Shown here: one piece after another, positions 8,800 through 18,422 of the stretch
Position numbering within the stretch: the first letter of the stretch is position 1
Layout of the letters: each line of letters opens with the position of its first letter
NCBI RefSeq assembly: GCF_000403435.2
Contig: NZ_KE159709.1
Location: 186,001 to 250,000, forward strand
DNA length: 64,000 nucleotides
From: Oscillibacter sp. 1-3
GTDB lineage: Bacteria; Bacillota; Clostridia; Oscillospirales; Oscillospiraceae
Reading direction: 5' to 3'
The notes under the pieces: generated by a model
The model's input: the letters and a program-made list of their open reading frames with translations, nothing else
Database searches by the model: none
What the model was told of the DNA's origin: nothing
Made by a program: the position numbers and the translations under genes

Positions 8800-9641
8800 T
8801 GGAAAACAAGAGATCCCACGGGCGCGAGATACTCGCCCACGTCGTTTTGATTATCCTGGCCTTTATGTGCCTGTTCTTCTTCTACATCCTGATTATCAAC
8901 GCCACCCGTTCCCACGCGCAGCTTCAGCTGGGCTTCTCCGCGCTGCCTGGTTCCAGTCTGGTGACGAACTTTAAAAACGTCATCAACGACCCGGCTATCC
9001 CTATCCTCCGGGGCGTGCTGAACAGCCTGATTGTGTCCGGCTGCTGCGCCGCCATCGTAACCTACTTCTCCGCCCTGACGGCCTACGGCATCTATGCCTA
9101 TGACTTCAGGCTGAAAAAAGCGGCCTTCACCTTCATCATGGCCATCCTGGTCATGCCCACTCAGGTGACGGCCCTGGGCTTCCTCCGCCTGATCACCAAC
9201 ATGGGTATGGACGACTCCCTGCTTCCCCTGATTATCCCCTCCATCGCCTCTCCCGCTGTGTTTTACTTCATGCACAGCTACATGCAGTCCTCCCTGCCCA
9301 AGGACCTGATCGAGGCGGCCCGGATCGACGGCTCCATGGAGTTCAGCACCTTCAACCGCATCGTGCTGCCCATCATGAAGCCCGCCATCGCGGTACAGGC
9401 CATTTTCACCTTCGTGGGCTCCTGGAACAACTACTTCATTCCCGCCCTGGTGATTACCTCCAAGAACAAACAGACCCTGCCCATCATGATCGCCACCCTT
9501 CGGGGCGCGGACTACATGAACTTCGACATGGGAAAAATCTACATGATGATTACCATCGCCATTGTGCCCATCATTATCATCTACCTGCTTTTATCGAAGT
9601 TTATCGTAGAAGGCGTCACCTTGGGCGGCGTCAAGGAGTAA
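8799..9641 (+). CDS. Sugar ABC transporter permease (MalG type)
   Basis: 280 residues, six predicted membrane segments, starting with a cytosolic tail and a long hydrophobic helix. The EAA motif reads EAARIDGSMEFS...IVLPIMKPA. Translationally coupled to the first permease by a one-base overlap. Second half of the membrane channel of the importer; its C-terminus (VEGVTLGGVKE) is the usual end for this family. Confidence 0.92.
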   Translation: MENKRSHGREILAHVVLIILAFMCLFFFYILIINATRSHAQLQLGFSALPGSSLVTNFKNVINDPAIPILRGVLNSLIVSGCCAAIVTYFSALTAYGIYAYDFRLKKAAFTFIMAILVMPTQVTALGFLRLITNMGMDDSLLPLIIPSIASPAVFYFMHSYMQSSLPKDLIEAARIDGSMEFSTFNRIVLPIMKPAIAVQAIFTFVGSWNNYFIPALVITSKNKQTLPIMIATLRGADYMNFDMGKIYMMITIAIVPIIIIYLLLSKFIVEGVTLGGVKE

Positions 9642-9663
9642 CGACGGCAAGGAGAGACCGCAC

Positions 9664-12075
9664 ATGGAAAAATGGATTCGCACCCGCTATCAGCCCAATC
9701 TGCCCCTCGACGGCGAACGCCGCGTGACGGCCTGCCCGGAACACATCGCCCTCTCCCGGCAGGCCGCCCAGGAGGGCATGGTGCTGCTGAAAAACCGAAA
9801 CAGCCTGCTCCCCCTGGCCCCCGGCAGCCGGGTGGCTCTGTTCGGAAAGGGCAGTTTCGACTATGTAAAAGGCGGAGGAGGCAGCGGCGACGTGACCTGC
9901 GCATATGTCCGCAATGTCTGCGACGGGTTGAAAGAGGAGGGCGTTTTCGTCTACGAACCCCTTTCGGACTACTACCGGGCTTATGTCGCGGAGCGCTATG
10001 CCGCCGGGGACATCCCCGGATTGATGGCGGAGCCGGAGCTTCCGGTGGAACTGCTGTCCTCGGCGCGGGAACATGCGGATACCGCCGTGATCGTCCTCAG
10101 CCGCTTCTCCGGCGAGGGCTGGGACCGGATTCCCGTGATTCCCGAGAACAAAGACTATGTGTGGGCCGACGAGGTGCTTATGCCCCAGCGGGCCCGGAGG
10201 ATCTTCCCCAAGGGGGATTATTACCTGACGGACGCTGAGAGCGCCATGGTGGACCAGGTCTGCGCCGCCTTTGACCGGGTGGCCGTGGTGCTGAACGCGG
10301 GCGGCGTCATGGATGTCTCCTGGTTCTATGAGAACGACCGGATTTCCTCCGTGCTGCTGGCCTATCAGGGCGGTATGGAGGGCGGAAGCGCCATCGCCGC
10401 CCTGCTGGCCGGAAAGGCCAATCCCTGCGGCAAGCTGCCGGACACCTTTGCCCGGGACCTGGACGACTACCCATCCACGGAGCATTTCCACGACTCCACA
10501 AACTATGTGGAATACGCCGAGGATGTCTATGTGGGCTACCGGTATTTCGAAACCCTGCCGGGCGCGGCGGAGCGGGTCTGCTATCCCTTCGGCTTCGGCC
10601 TGTCCTACACCCGCTTTGCTCTGGAGGTCCTGGAGGCCGGGGCGGAAAACGGAATAATTCAGATCCGCACCCAAGTGACCAACATCGGGGACCGGGCGGG
10701 GAAGGAAGTGGTCCAGCTCTATTTCTGCCCGCCCAAGGGGCTGCTGCAAAAGCCCTCCCGAAATCTGACGGCGTTCCGCAAAACCGGACTTCTGGGCCCC
10801 GGCGAGAGCGAAACGGTGACGCTGTCCTTTGCCGTATCGGATATGGCCAGCTTTGACGACCTGGGAAAGATCGCCCCCTCCGCCTGGGTGCTGGAAAAAG
10901 GCCGCTATGATCTGTATCTGGGGACCAGTGTCCGGGACGTGGAAAAGCTGGATTTTGCCTGGGAACAGGCGGAGACGGAAATCGTCCGGCAGTGCAGGAA
11001 TGTCCTGGCCCCGTCCCAGCTGGCGAAGCGTCTCCAAGCGGATGGGACCTGGGAGTATCTGCCTGCCGCCCCGGCGGTAGACACGGATGCCAACGCCCTT
11101 GTTCCCCTGGATCCCAATACCCTGGAGGCGGTGGCCCCGGAAGCGCGGGCCAGAGGGCGGTACTGGCTGGCCCGGCCTTACCCGGAGGGGGTGCGGCCCC
11201 TGTCTGAGGTGGCGGAGGGAAAACTGACCCTGGACGCTTTCATGGCCCAGCTCCGTGACGAGGACCTCATCCATCTGCTGGGCGGCCAGTCCAACGTAGG
11301 TGTTTCCAATACCTTTGGCATTGGGAACCTGCCGGAATACGGCGTGCCCAACATCACTACAGCCGACGGCCCTGCGGGCCTTCGGATTCAGCCGGAGGCG
11401 GGCGTGTGCACCACCGCCTGGCCCTGCGCAACGCTTCTGGCGGCAACCTGGGACGAAGACTTGGTTTCCAGAGCCGGCGAGGCCGCCGCCGCGGAGGTGA
11501 AGGAGAATAACATCTCTGTCTGGCTGGCTCCGGCGGTGAACATCCACCGCAGTCCCCTCTGCGGGCGGAACTTTGAGTACGACTCCGAGGACCCCCTGCT
11601 GGCGGGAAAGATCGCCGCCGCCATGGTGCGGGGCATCCAGTCCCGGCATATCGCCGCCACGGTGAAGCACTTTGCCTGCAACAACAAGGAGACCAACCGG
11701 AAAAACAGCGACTCCCGCCTCTCCCAGCGGGCTCTGCGGGAAATCTATCTGCGCCCCTTTGAGATTGTGATCCGGGAGGCGGGGCCCTGGGCGGTCATGA
11801 GCTCCTACAACATCATCAATGGCCGCCGGGCCTCGGAGAGCCGCGAACTGCTGACGGACATTCTCCGAGAGGACTGGGGCTATACCGGCATGGTCATGAC
11901 CGACTGGTGGACCAAGGGAGAGCACTATAAGGAAATCCTGGCCGGAAACGACCTGAAAATGGCCAACGGCTACCCGGAGCGGGTCCAGCAGGCCATGGAC
12001 CTGGGACTGGTGTCCCGGGAGGACCTGGAGACCTGCGCGCGGCGAGTCCTGGAACTGATTTTGAAGATTGACTGA
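9664..12075 (+). CDS. GH3 beta-glucosidase with reversed domain order
   Basis: 803 residues, cytosolic. The GH3 C-terminal alpha/beta-sandwich comes first (from about residue 30, [14 protein letters not shown]), then a fibronectin-III-like segment. The catalytic TIM barrel comes last, with the nucleophile region MVMTDWW (Asp747) near the C-terminus. This inverted order is known from Ruminococcus albus and Butyrivibrio beta-glucosidases. It begins 22 bp after the permeases and ends just before the ATPase, so hydrolysis is built into the transport operon. Probable role: release of glucose from imported beta-glucosides; linkage preference cannot be read from the sequence. Confidence 0.9.
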   Translation: MEKWIRTRYQPNLPLDGERRVTACPEHIALSRQAAQEGMVLLKNRNSLLPLAPGSRVALFGKGSFDYVKGGGGSGDVTCAYVRNVCDGLKEEGVFVYEPLSDYYRAYVAERYAAGDIPGLMAEPELPVELLSSAREHADTAVIVLSRFSGEGWDRIPVIPENKDYVWADEVLMPQRARRIFPKGDYYLTDAESAMVDQVCAAFDRVAVVLNAGGVMDVSWFYENDRISSVLLAYQGGMEGGSAIAALLAGKANPCGKLPDTFARDLDDYPSTEHFHDSTNYVEYAEDVYVGYRYFETLPGAAERVCYPFGFGLSYTRFALEVLEAGAENGIIQIRTQVTNIGDRAGKEVVQLYFCPPKGLLQKPSRNLTAFRKTGLLGPGESETVTLSFAVSDMASFDDLGKIAPSAWVLEKGRYDLYLGTSVRDVEKLDFAWEQAETEIVRQCRNVLAPSQLAKRLQADGTWEYLPAAPAVDTDANALVPLDPNTLEAVAPEARARGRYWLARPYPEGVRPLSEVAEGKLTLDAFMAQLRDEDLIHLLGGQSNVGVSNTFGIGNLPEYGVPNITTADGPAGLRIQPEAGVCTTAWPCATLLAATWDEDLVSRAGEAAAAEVKENNISVWLAPAVNIHRSPLCGRNFEYDSEDPLLAGKIAAAMVRGIQSRHIAATVKHFACNNKETNRKNSDSRLSQRALREIYLRPFEIVIREAGPWAVMSSYNIINGRRASESRELLTDILREDWGYTGMVMTDWWTKGEHYKEILAGNDLKMANGYPERVQQAMDLGLVSREDLETCARRVLELILKID

Positions 12076-12094
12076 CGAAGGAGGAACCTTACTT

Positions 12095-13279
12095 ATGGCA
12101 ACTTTGAATTTGAAAGGGATCACCAAGATCTATCCCCACAGCGGCGGACAGAAGAAGCCCAAAAAGGGTGCGCCTGAGAAGAAGACCAACCTCCAGGTGA
12201 CGGACAAGGGCGTTGTGGCGGTCCAGCAGTTCGACTTGGACATCAGGGATAAGGAGTTCATCGTTCTGGTTGGCCCCTCCGGCTGCGGCAAGTCCACCAC
12301 GCTGCGGATGGTTGCCGGCCTGGAGGAGATCTCCGGCGGCGAGCTGTACATCGACGGGAAGCTGATGAATGACGTGGAGCCCAAGAACCGGGACATCGCC
12401 ATGGTGTTCCAGAGCTACGCCCTGTACCCCCACATGACCGTCTACGAGAATATGGCCTTCCCCCTGAAGCTCCGCAAAATGCCCAAGGATGAGATTGACC
12501 GCCGGGTCAAGGAAGCGGCGGAGACCCTGGACATCACCCAGTACTTAGACCGCAAGCCCAAGGCCCTCTCCGGCGGCCAGCGCCAGCGCGTTGCCATCGG
12601 CCGGGCCATCGTCCGGGAGCCGAAAGTGCTCCTCATGGACGAACCCCTCTCCAACCTGGACGCCAAGCTCCGTAACCAGATGCGGGCGGAGATCATCAAG
12701 CTCCGGCAGAAGATCAACACGACATTTATGTACGTGACCCACGACCAGACGGAGGCCATGACCCTGGGCGACCGGATCGTCATCATGAAGGACGGCTTCA
12801 TCCAGCAGATCGGCACGCCCCAGGAGGTCTTCGACCACCCCGCCAATCTCTTTGTGGCCGGCTTCATCGGCATGCCCCAGATGAACTTCTTCGACGCGCA
12901 GCTGAAAAACGAGGGCGGAAAGTACTCCGTGTCCGTCGGCGGCTGCACGGTGGAGCTCTCTGAGGAGAAGCAGGCGAACCTGACGGCCCACGGCGTGGCG
13001 GCCCAGGACATCACCCTGGGCGTCCGGCCCAGCCACATGGTGCTCTCCAAGGAGCCGGGTAATACCCTCTCCGCCACCGTGGAGGTCAGCGAGATGATGG
13101 GCAGCGAGGTCCACTTCCACGCCAACGCGGGCGGCAAGGACGTGGTGGTCATTGTCCCCACCATGGACGCCGAGGGCCAGCACATCGACTCCTTCCACGC
13201 CGGGGATCAGCTGAATCTCACCTTCTCCGGCAGTGTGTGCCATATCTTTGACCACGAAGGAAGAAATCTGGAATTTTAA
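12095..13279 (+). CDS. Sugar ABC transporter ATPase (MsmK/UgpC type)
   Basis: 394 residues. Walker [10 protein letters not shown] (about 60-68), signature [14 protein letters not shown] (about 158), Walker [13 protein letters not shown] (about 178), H-loop VTHDQTEA, then a C-terminal TOBE/OB regulatory domain. Between the first strand and Walker A there is a Lys-rich insertion of about 25 residues. ATG at 12095 is set by AAGGAGG ten bases upstream; reading in frame from 12068 would start inside the GH3 gene. It energises the importer encoded upstream. A dedicated ATPase within the sugar operon is less common than a shared one in Firmicutes. Confidence 0.93.
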   Translation: MATLNLKGITKIYPHSGGQKKPKKGAPEKKTNLQVTDKGVVAVQQFDLDIRDKEFIVLVGPSGCGKSTTLRMVAGLEEISGGELYIDGKLMNDVEPKNRDIAMVFQSYALYPHMTVYENMAFPLKLRKMPKDEIDRRVKEAAETLDITQYLDRKPKALSGGQRQRVAIGRAIVREPKVLLMDEPLSNLDAKLRNQMRAEIIKLRQKINTTFMYVTHDQTEAMTLGDRIVIMKDGFIQQIGTPQEVFDHPANLFVAGFIGMPQMNFFDAQLKNEGGKYSVSVGGCTVELSEEKQANLTAHGVAAQDITLGVRPSHMVLSKEPGNTLSATVEVSEMMGSEVHFHANAGGKDVVVIVPTMDAEGQHIDSFHAGDQLNLTFSGSVCHIFDHEGRNLEF

Positions 13280-13286
13280 AATGCCG

Positions 13287-13321
13287 AAACGGGTGCTGTC
13301 TTTTGACAACACCCGTTTTTT
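13287..13321 (+). terminator. Rho-independent terminator of the sugar operon
   Basis: Arms AAACGGGTGCTGTC and GACAACACCCGTTT (one mismatch) with a TTTT loop, followed by a run of T. It sits 8 bp after the ATPase stop. Confidence 0.92.
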
Positions 13322-13333
13322 CTTCTTATACTA

Positions 13334-13440
13334 GGCCTTGTTTGAAAAATAGCAAAACGCCCAATCGGCGGATATTTTTCCGCCGCTCTGCGTTGATTTT
13401 CCTTGCAATACACAAAGTATTGCTACGTCAAATCGCCTTG
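13334..13440. repeat. Dispersed fold-back repeat, copy 1
   Basis: The first 53 bases (13334-13386) match the reverse complement of 60851-60902 at about 44 positions with one gap, by eye. The shared part begins GGCCTTGTTT and contains CGGCGGATATTTTTCCGCCG, a hairpin. Next comes GCAATAC...GTATTGC, a second hairpin. No coding potential. It looks like one end of a REP- or MITE-type element lying between the sugar operon and glgA. Confidence 0.65.
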
Positions 13441-13502
13441 ACCAGCCAGACGGCGTCCAACGGTTGTGAATACAGGTTCTTAAACAAGTCCCGGCGTATT
13501 CA

Positions 13503-15290
13503 TCAAGCCGGGCTCAGATACAAGTCTTTATATTGTTTTGCGGAGTTCTCCCAGGACAGGTCCTTCACCATATCCCGCAGGATCATTTCGTCCCAATACT
13601 TGCGCTGGTCAAAATAGAACGCCTTCGCCCGGTTGATAGCGTCCAGAAGCAGGCCGGCGTCGTAGCGGTCGAAGGTAAAGCCATTCCCGGAGTTGAGGCC
13701 CATGTTATAAGGCTCCACCGTATCCTTCAAACCGCCGGTTTCCCGGACGATGGGAATGGTGCCGTAGTGCATGGCGATGAGCTGCGTCAGCCCGCAGGGC
13801 TCAAATTGAGACGGGACCAACAGGGCGTCGGCTCCTGCGTAGATCCTGTGCGACCGCGCTTCATCGTACATGATATTCGCGCACACGCGTCCCTTGTACG
13901 CATTCTCATAATACCGGAAAGAGTCCTCATATACCCGGTCTCCGCTGCCAAGCACCACGACTTGCGTATACTCGTCTACAACTTGGGGAAGAACGGCATT
14001 GACCAAATCCAGTCCCTTCTGATTCGTCAGCCGGGAGATCAGTCCGATCACAAATTTGCCGCTGTCCTGGACCAGGCCCAATTCCTCCTGCAGCTTCTGC
14101 TTGTTCTCCTTTTTCTTTTCCAGCACATTGGAGATGTTGTAGCCGGCGTGCAGGCAGGAATCGGTCTCCGGGTTCCATATATCATAGTCGATGCCGTTTA
14201 CAATGCCGCGCAGTTTGCCGGAATGATACCGCAGATGGGCGTCTAAGGTCTCTCCGTAGTACGCGCTCTGAATCTCCCCCGCATAGGTCTGGCTTACGGT
14301 GGTAATGATGTTTGCGTAGGCCAATCCGCCCTTGAGCATATTTGCGTCGTTATAGCCTGTTTTCAAAGCGTCCATGTCAAAGACGTAATCCGGCAGTCCG
14401 GACCAGTAGCGAATTGTAGGAATATCGTAAATTCCCTGGAAACGGAGATTGTGGATGGTCAGGATCGTTTTCGCGCTGTTGAGCCGGGTGTTGGCAAACA
14501 GCGTCCGCAGATACACCGGGACCAGGGCGGCCTGCCAGTCGTGGCAGTGGATGATATCGGGGATCCAATCCATGTAGTTCAGCGCCGCAAGAGCCGCCTT
14601 TGCGAAGTAGCAGTATTTGGGGATATCGTCAATGAGATTAGTGTATGGATTTCCCCAGCTGAAAAACTCTTCGTTGTCAATGAAATCGTATACCACGCCG
14701 TCCCAGACATACTCCATGATGCCCACATAATAAGACCGGCCATCGGCGCAGAGGTCCATCTGAAAAGAGCCGCGGTAAATCATTTTCTGCTGATACTCCC
14801 ACGGGATGCACTTATAGCGGGGAAGGATGACTTTCACATCGCAGTTTTGCTTCACCAGCGCCTTGGGAAGCGCGTACATCACATCGCCCAGGCCGCCGGT
14901 CTTGACAAATGGATAGCATTCCGAACCGATGAACACGACGCTCCTTCTGGGGGACGGATTAGCCTGTTCCGGTGCGGACGCTTCTGTGGGCTCTTCCGCC
15001 ACGACATCCTCCGGAACAGGTATTTCTGCAGGTTCCTCCACCGGGGTATTCTCTTCCGTAGTTTCTATGTCTGCCGGCTGTGGCCGTTCCTCCTGGACCG
15101 CATTTGCGGGTTCGGTCTGCGGAAGCTTTTCAATCTGCTCTTCTGCAGCCTTGGGAGGTTCCGCTTCAATTTTTTCCGCCAGCGGGTTCACACTGTCCTC
15201 CCCGGCAGCTTGAACCTTGGGTTCTGCGGTAATTGGTTCCAATGGAGCTTTGTTTGTTCTGTCAGTCTTTGCGGTTTTCTTTTTTGCCAT
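13503..15290 (-). CDS. glgA: Glycogen synthase (GT5) with acidic N-terminal extension
   Basis: 595 residues. The GT5 catalytic region begins near residue 116; the ADP-glucose site KTGGLGDV is at 130-137, followed by IHCHDWQ, the second Rossmann domain (GLISRLTNQKGLDL) and the EPCGLTQL motif. The first about 115 residues are a low-complexity Glu/Pro/Ala segment after a basic start (MAKKKTAK), absent from typical 480-residue GlgA proteins. It transfers glucose from ADP-glucose to growing alpha-1,4-glucan. No other glg gene is nearby. Codon use is less GC-biased than in the flanking sugar operon. Confidence 0.93.
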   Translation of the reverse strand: MAKKKTAKTDRTNKAPLEPITAEPKVQAAGEDSVNPLAEKIEAEPPKAAEEQIEKLPQTEPANAVQEERPQPADIETTEENTPVEEPAEIPVPEDVVAEEPTEASAPEQANPSPRRSVVFIGSECYPFVKTGGLGDVMYALPKALVKQNCDVKVILPRYKCIPWEYQQKMIYRGSFQMDLCADGRSYYVGIMEYVWDGVVYDFIDNEEFFSWGNPYTNLIDDIPKYCYFAKAALAALNYMDWIPDIIHCHDWQAALVPVYLRTLFANTRLNSAKTILTIHNLRFQGIYDIPTIRYWSGLPDYVFDMDALKTGYNDANMLKGGLAYANIITTVSQTYAGEIQSAYYGETLDAHLRYHSGKLRGIVNGIDYDIWNPETDSCLHAGYNISNVLEKKKENKQKLQEELGLVQDSGKFVIGLISRLTNQKGLDLVNAVLPQVVDEYTQVVVLGSGDRVYEDSFRYYENAYKGRVCANIMYDEARSHRIYAGADALLVPSQFEPCGLTQLIAMHYGTIPIVRETGGLKDTVEPYNMGLNSGNGFTFDRYDAGLLLDAINRAKAFYFDQRKYWDEMILRDMVKDLSWENSAKQYKDLYLSPA

Positions 15291-15468
15291 TTTGCATCAC
15301 CTTACATCCTGATTTATGAACTCTGGTTTCCTGACGCGTTGCGAAGAGCGCATCCAGCCGTTATTTATAATCGCCCAATTTGCTTTCGTGTTCCCGTTTC
15401 TTCTTGAGCTATTGCGGCATGACGCTTTAGACCCTGCCGGGAATACGGAACCAAATTGGGACTTTATC

Positions 15469-15497
15469 ATTATACAGCATGAACAAATGCAAAACAA
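15469..15497 (-). promoter_or_regulatory. Predicted sigma-A promoter of glgA
   Basis: On the minus strand TTGTTT (15492-15497) and TATAAT (15469-15474) are 17 bp apart. The 5' leader would be about 170 nt. Apart from this promoter, 15291-15649 shows no gene or clear structure. Confidence 0.7.
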
Positions 15498-15649
15498 GGC
15501 AGGTCGGACAATTTTTAAGGCAAATATATCAGGAGTCAGGATGCGTGGGGGAACAGAACATCCCATCTGTCGATCACGTATAACAGAGTGCACTCCTGTT
15601 GGGTTTTCCCGGTTTGATAATCTCCGCCATGTATTGTTGTATGGCTTAT

Positions 15650-16609
15650 TTAGGAGTTTTTGAGCCACTCCTGATACTCCTCAAGCGTGATCTTCCCCGC
15701 CTCGCACTCCGCTTTTTTCTCTCTGGCCTTTTCTCCCCAGGCGTAGAGCGTTGTAGAGGAGATCCTCCCGGTCTTTGTCCAGGCAAACCGCTTCTTGTAC
15801 TCCCGGCGGTAGACCTTGAAGATCTCGTCATCCTCCTTGCTCTGGGACCAGTGGACAAAGGCACCGATTTCCTTGCAGATACGCCCCTTTTCATCCGTGG
15901 TGACGTCGCAGTACTCGGCGGTGCCACGACCTTTGACGGCGAAGTAGAGGCCGCAGTTTTTGCACACGCGCATCCGCTGCTCCCGCTGGACGCACTCCCG
16001 GAGGAAGTAGTCGATTAGGTCGTAGACCGTTTCGGGGTAGAGGACTTCCGTAAAGGTACGGGAGTCTACCGGCTCAAATTTCAGCGGCAGGGTGCGGAAC
16101 TGAAATGTGTTCAGAGTATCGGACCGCTCCCGGTTATAGTAGCTCGCCATGAGGTCCTGAACAGAGGCCTTTTTTCCAAGCTCAATGTCCAGAACGCTCT
16201 GGAAGAGCCGCTGGATCTGTTTCTGCATGGCGTCAATGGTGCTGGGGATATACGTCAGGTCCTTTCTGGGCAGCAGTTCGGGCAGCGCAGAGTCCTCCAC
16301 CCTCGCTACCTGCTCGAAACGCTGCATCCAGTCCAGACGAAGCTGCTGGAAATAGATGTGGGCCTCCGCCAGCTCGTCCAATCCGGCGAGGACAATGTTG
16401 GCGTCCTGTGGCGCTTTCGTTTGATAGAACCGCAGAAGCGCCTTTTCCATTTTTTTAATCAGCGGTTCGTATCTCCAAATATCCAGACGCAGCAGCTTCA
16501 AAAGACTTTCCGGAAACGGGAAGTCTTTTTTTGTCAGCGATGTGTTCTGACCGTAGCAAAAATACTCTCTGCGGTTGGCGATGTAGGTTTTGAATGTATA
16601 CTTGTTCAT
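15650..16609 (-). CDS. DUF6076-like protein with a zinc-ribbon-like motif
   Basis: 319 residues, function unknown. The N-terminal half is helical; the C-terminal part holds CKNCGLYF...AEYCD and a further Cys, as in a zinc ribbon. The overall pattern resembles DUF6076 proteins, which I recall as common beside clostridial mobile elements. ATG at 16609 with GGGGTG just upstream is preferred to a TTG nine codons earlier. It is transcribed away from the mobilisation genes and is probably cargo or the edge of that element. The family assignment comes from memory of the pattern, not from a search. Confidence 0.6.
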   Translation of the reverse strand: MNKYTFKTYIANRREYFCYGQNTSLTKKDFPFPESLLKLLRLDIWRYEPLIKKMEKALLRFYQTKAPQDANIVLAGLDELAEAHIYFQQLRLDWMQRFEQVARVEDSALPELLPRKDLTYIPSTIDAMQKQIQRLFQSVLDIELGKKASVQDLMASYYNRERSDTLNTFQFRTLPLKFEPVDSRTFTEVLYPETVYDLIDYFLRECVQREQRMRVCKNCGLYFAVKGRGTAEYCDVTTDEKGRICKEIGAFVHWSQSKEDDEIFKVYRREYKKRFAWTKTGRISSTTLYAWGEKAREKKAECEAGKITLEEYQEWLKNS

Positions 16610-16659
16610 TTCACACCCCACAAAATAGACTGTCAATAAAAATAATTATACGAACAGTC

Positions 16660-16688
16660 TTGACAAGAGCTCGAAAGCCTGTTAAACT
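16660..16688 (+). promoter_or_regulatory. Predicted sigma-A promoter of the mobilisation operon
   Basis: TTGACA (16660-16665) and TAAACT (16683-16688) with a 17-bp spacer in an AT-rich gap, about 95 bp before the ATPase start. The -35 is a perfect consensus match. Confidence 0.72.
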
Positions 16689-16782
16689 GAAACGCAAAGA
16701 GACCGCTCATATAATATGATATAAAGTAAGACTATCACATGAACGGATAAAAGTCAAATCAATTTTCAGAGGAGGTACCACG

Positions 16783-17847
16783 ATGAAAAAAACAATTCTC
16801 TCATCGCTCAACACCATCGACAGCGAGACCCTGATGAGCCGTCCGCTCCAGCCGCTGAGCTTCGTGGTGGACACGCTGATCTCCCAGGGCCTGCACATCC
16901 TCGCTGGTTCTCCCAAGGTCGGGAAATCCTGGCTGGCCCTGTGGCTGGCGGTGACTGTTGCCAAAGGCGAACCTGTCTGGGGAATGCAGGTGAAGCAGGG
17001 TACGACACTGTACCTCTGTCTGGAGGACTCTCAGCTCCGCATCCAGAACCGGCTGTTCGATGTGACGGAGGACGCACCGGCCAGCGTCCACTTCTGCACT
17101 GAGAGCCGTATCTTGGGTGATGGACTGACTGAGCAGCTGGAGCAGTTCCTCAGTGATCATCCGGACACGTCCCTCATCATCATTGACACCCTGCAAATGA
17201 TCCGGGGCACGAATTACGACAACACTTACGCCAACGACTACCGCGACCTCTCCACATTGAAGCAATTGGCCGATGCTCACGGAATTGCCATCCTGCTGAT
17301 CCACCACCTGCGGAAAGAAAAGGCGGACGATGTGTTCAACCGCATCTCCGGCACCACGGCCATCAGCGGCGCAGTGGATTCCAGCTTCACACTGGTGGAG
17401 GAGCGGCGGGGCAGCGGCAGAGCGAAACTCAGTTGCATCGGTCGGGACATCGAGTATCGGGAATTGGAATTGCGCCGCAATGCCGACAACGTGTGGGAGC
17501 TGGAACGCGACAGCCGAGAGCAGGCGCAGGTGCTGGATAGCAGGATTGTTTTTCTCCTCTCTGCGTTGATGGATTCCCGCGGGGAATTTATCGGCACTCC
17601 CACTGAGCTGGCAAACAAGATCGACCCTGACGGCAGCGAGGGGATCACTCCGAAAAAGGTGGGCAGGCAAATCCTGCAAAGCGTTGGGGCGCTAAAGAAA
17701 GCAGGCATTGTCGTTTCGATCCGCCGAAGCAACGGGAAACGTCTCATAGAGCTGCGCCGTGCCGATAGTGACGATTTTTCCGGGGTCAGAGAAATCGACC
17801 CTATCGACACTGCCGCCGTAGAGAGTGCCCATCGTGTGGCGCTGTGA
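16783..17847 (+). CDS. RepA-like AAA ATPase (AAA_25 type)
   Basis: 354 residues with a RecA-type core: Walker A GSPKVGKSW near residue 44, Walker B SLIIIDTLQM near 132, and a downstream LLIHHLRKEK sensor. The C-terminal third looks like a winged-helix DNA-binding region (STPELANKI-like helices, then KVGRQILQSVGALKKAGI). Such proteins are hexameric helicases that load at element or plasmid origins. AGAGGAGG precedes the start. First gene of the mobilisation operon; suggests the element can replicate autonomously when excised, which is an inference. Confidence 0.8.
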   Translation: MKKTILSSLNTIDSETLMSRPLQPLSFVVDTLISQGLHILAGSPKVGKSWLALWLAVTVAKGEPVWGMQVKQGTTLYLCLEDSQLRIQNRLFDVTEDAPASVHFCTESRILGDGLTEQLEQFLSDHPDTSLIIIDTLQMIRGTNYDNTYANDYRDLSTLKQLADAHGIAILLIHHLRKEKADDVFNRISGTTAISGAVDSSFTLVEERRGSGRAKLSCIGRDIEYRELELRRNADNVWELERDSREQAQVLDSRIVFLLSALMDSRGEFIGTPTELANKIDPDGSEGITPKKVGRQILQSVGALKKAGIVVSIRRSNGKRLIELRRADSDDFSGVREIDPIDTAAVESAHRVAL

Positions 17848-17984
17848 GGGCGGTGTGTGGGATCTTACGGCGGCGCGGGAGTAGTGAGAGGGGAGGAGAA
17901 CAGGGATGCACAGACGGGCTGGGGAACAGGGAAAGACCACAGTACAGCCCCCTGCTGGAGATCAACGCGGCAGGGCCGGAGAAC

Positions 17985-18040
17985 GGGAAAACCCACCCTC
18001 GGGTGGGGCAAGCATAGCGTCCGGCTATACGCCGGCCGCA
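17985..18040 (+). other. Candidate oriT of the mobilizable element
   Basis: The 260-bp gap before mobC has no credible gene. It contains CCCACCC-TC-GGGTGGG (17992-18007), ATAGC/GCTAT (18014-18028) and CCGGC/GCCGG (18021-18035), the last two overlapping. Clustered inverted repeats directly upstream of mobC and the relaxase are the usual oriT setting. The nick site itself is not identified. Confidence 0.5.
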
Positions 18041-18107
18041 TTCGCCGGGGCAAGGCCCCTGCACCCCCTGCCCCTGAAGGGGAGAAGAGAAAGCGAGGGA
18101 AACACAA

Positions 18108-18422
18108 ATGCAGAAGAGAAAAACAGAGATCGTTACGGCGAGGATGACGCCAAAGGTGAAAGCGCAGCTCCAGCAGCGGGCGCGGGACGCCAACATGACG
18201 CTCACAGACTACCTGTGCATCTGCGGACTGGGGCAGGAGATTGTCAAAGTGGATGGTCTGGATGCGGTTCTCTCGGAGCTGAAGGCCCAGGGCCGCAACC
18301 TCAACCAGCTGACTACGCTGGCAAACATGGGACGGATCACCGTTCTCCGCGGTGATGAGTTGATCGACAGGTACGCCGACCTCTGTGCGGCGATCCGCAA
18401 ATTGACAAAGGAGGTAAGCTGA
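18108..18422 (+). CDS. mobC: MobC-like relaxosome accessory protein
   Basis: 104 residues. The N-terminus (KRKTEIVTARMTPKVKAQL) is a ribbon-helix-helix-type DNA-binding segment, and the C-terminal half carries the MobC-type helix LKAQGRNLNQLTTLAN. MobC proteins bind oriT and help the relaxase open the strands. The stop overlaps the relaxase start by one base, so the two are coupled. Confidence 0.85.
   Translation: MQKRKTEIVTARMTPKVKAQLQQRARDANMTLTDYLCICGLGQEIVKVDGLDAVLSELKAQGRNLNQLTTLANMGRITVLRGDELIDRYADLCAAIRKLTKEVS

Noticed and set aside
9631..12126. 831-codon minus-strand frame across the GH3 gene
   Set aside because: Antisense shadow of a well-supported GH3 gene; no family features or ribosome site.
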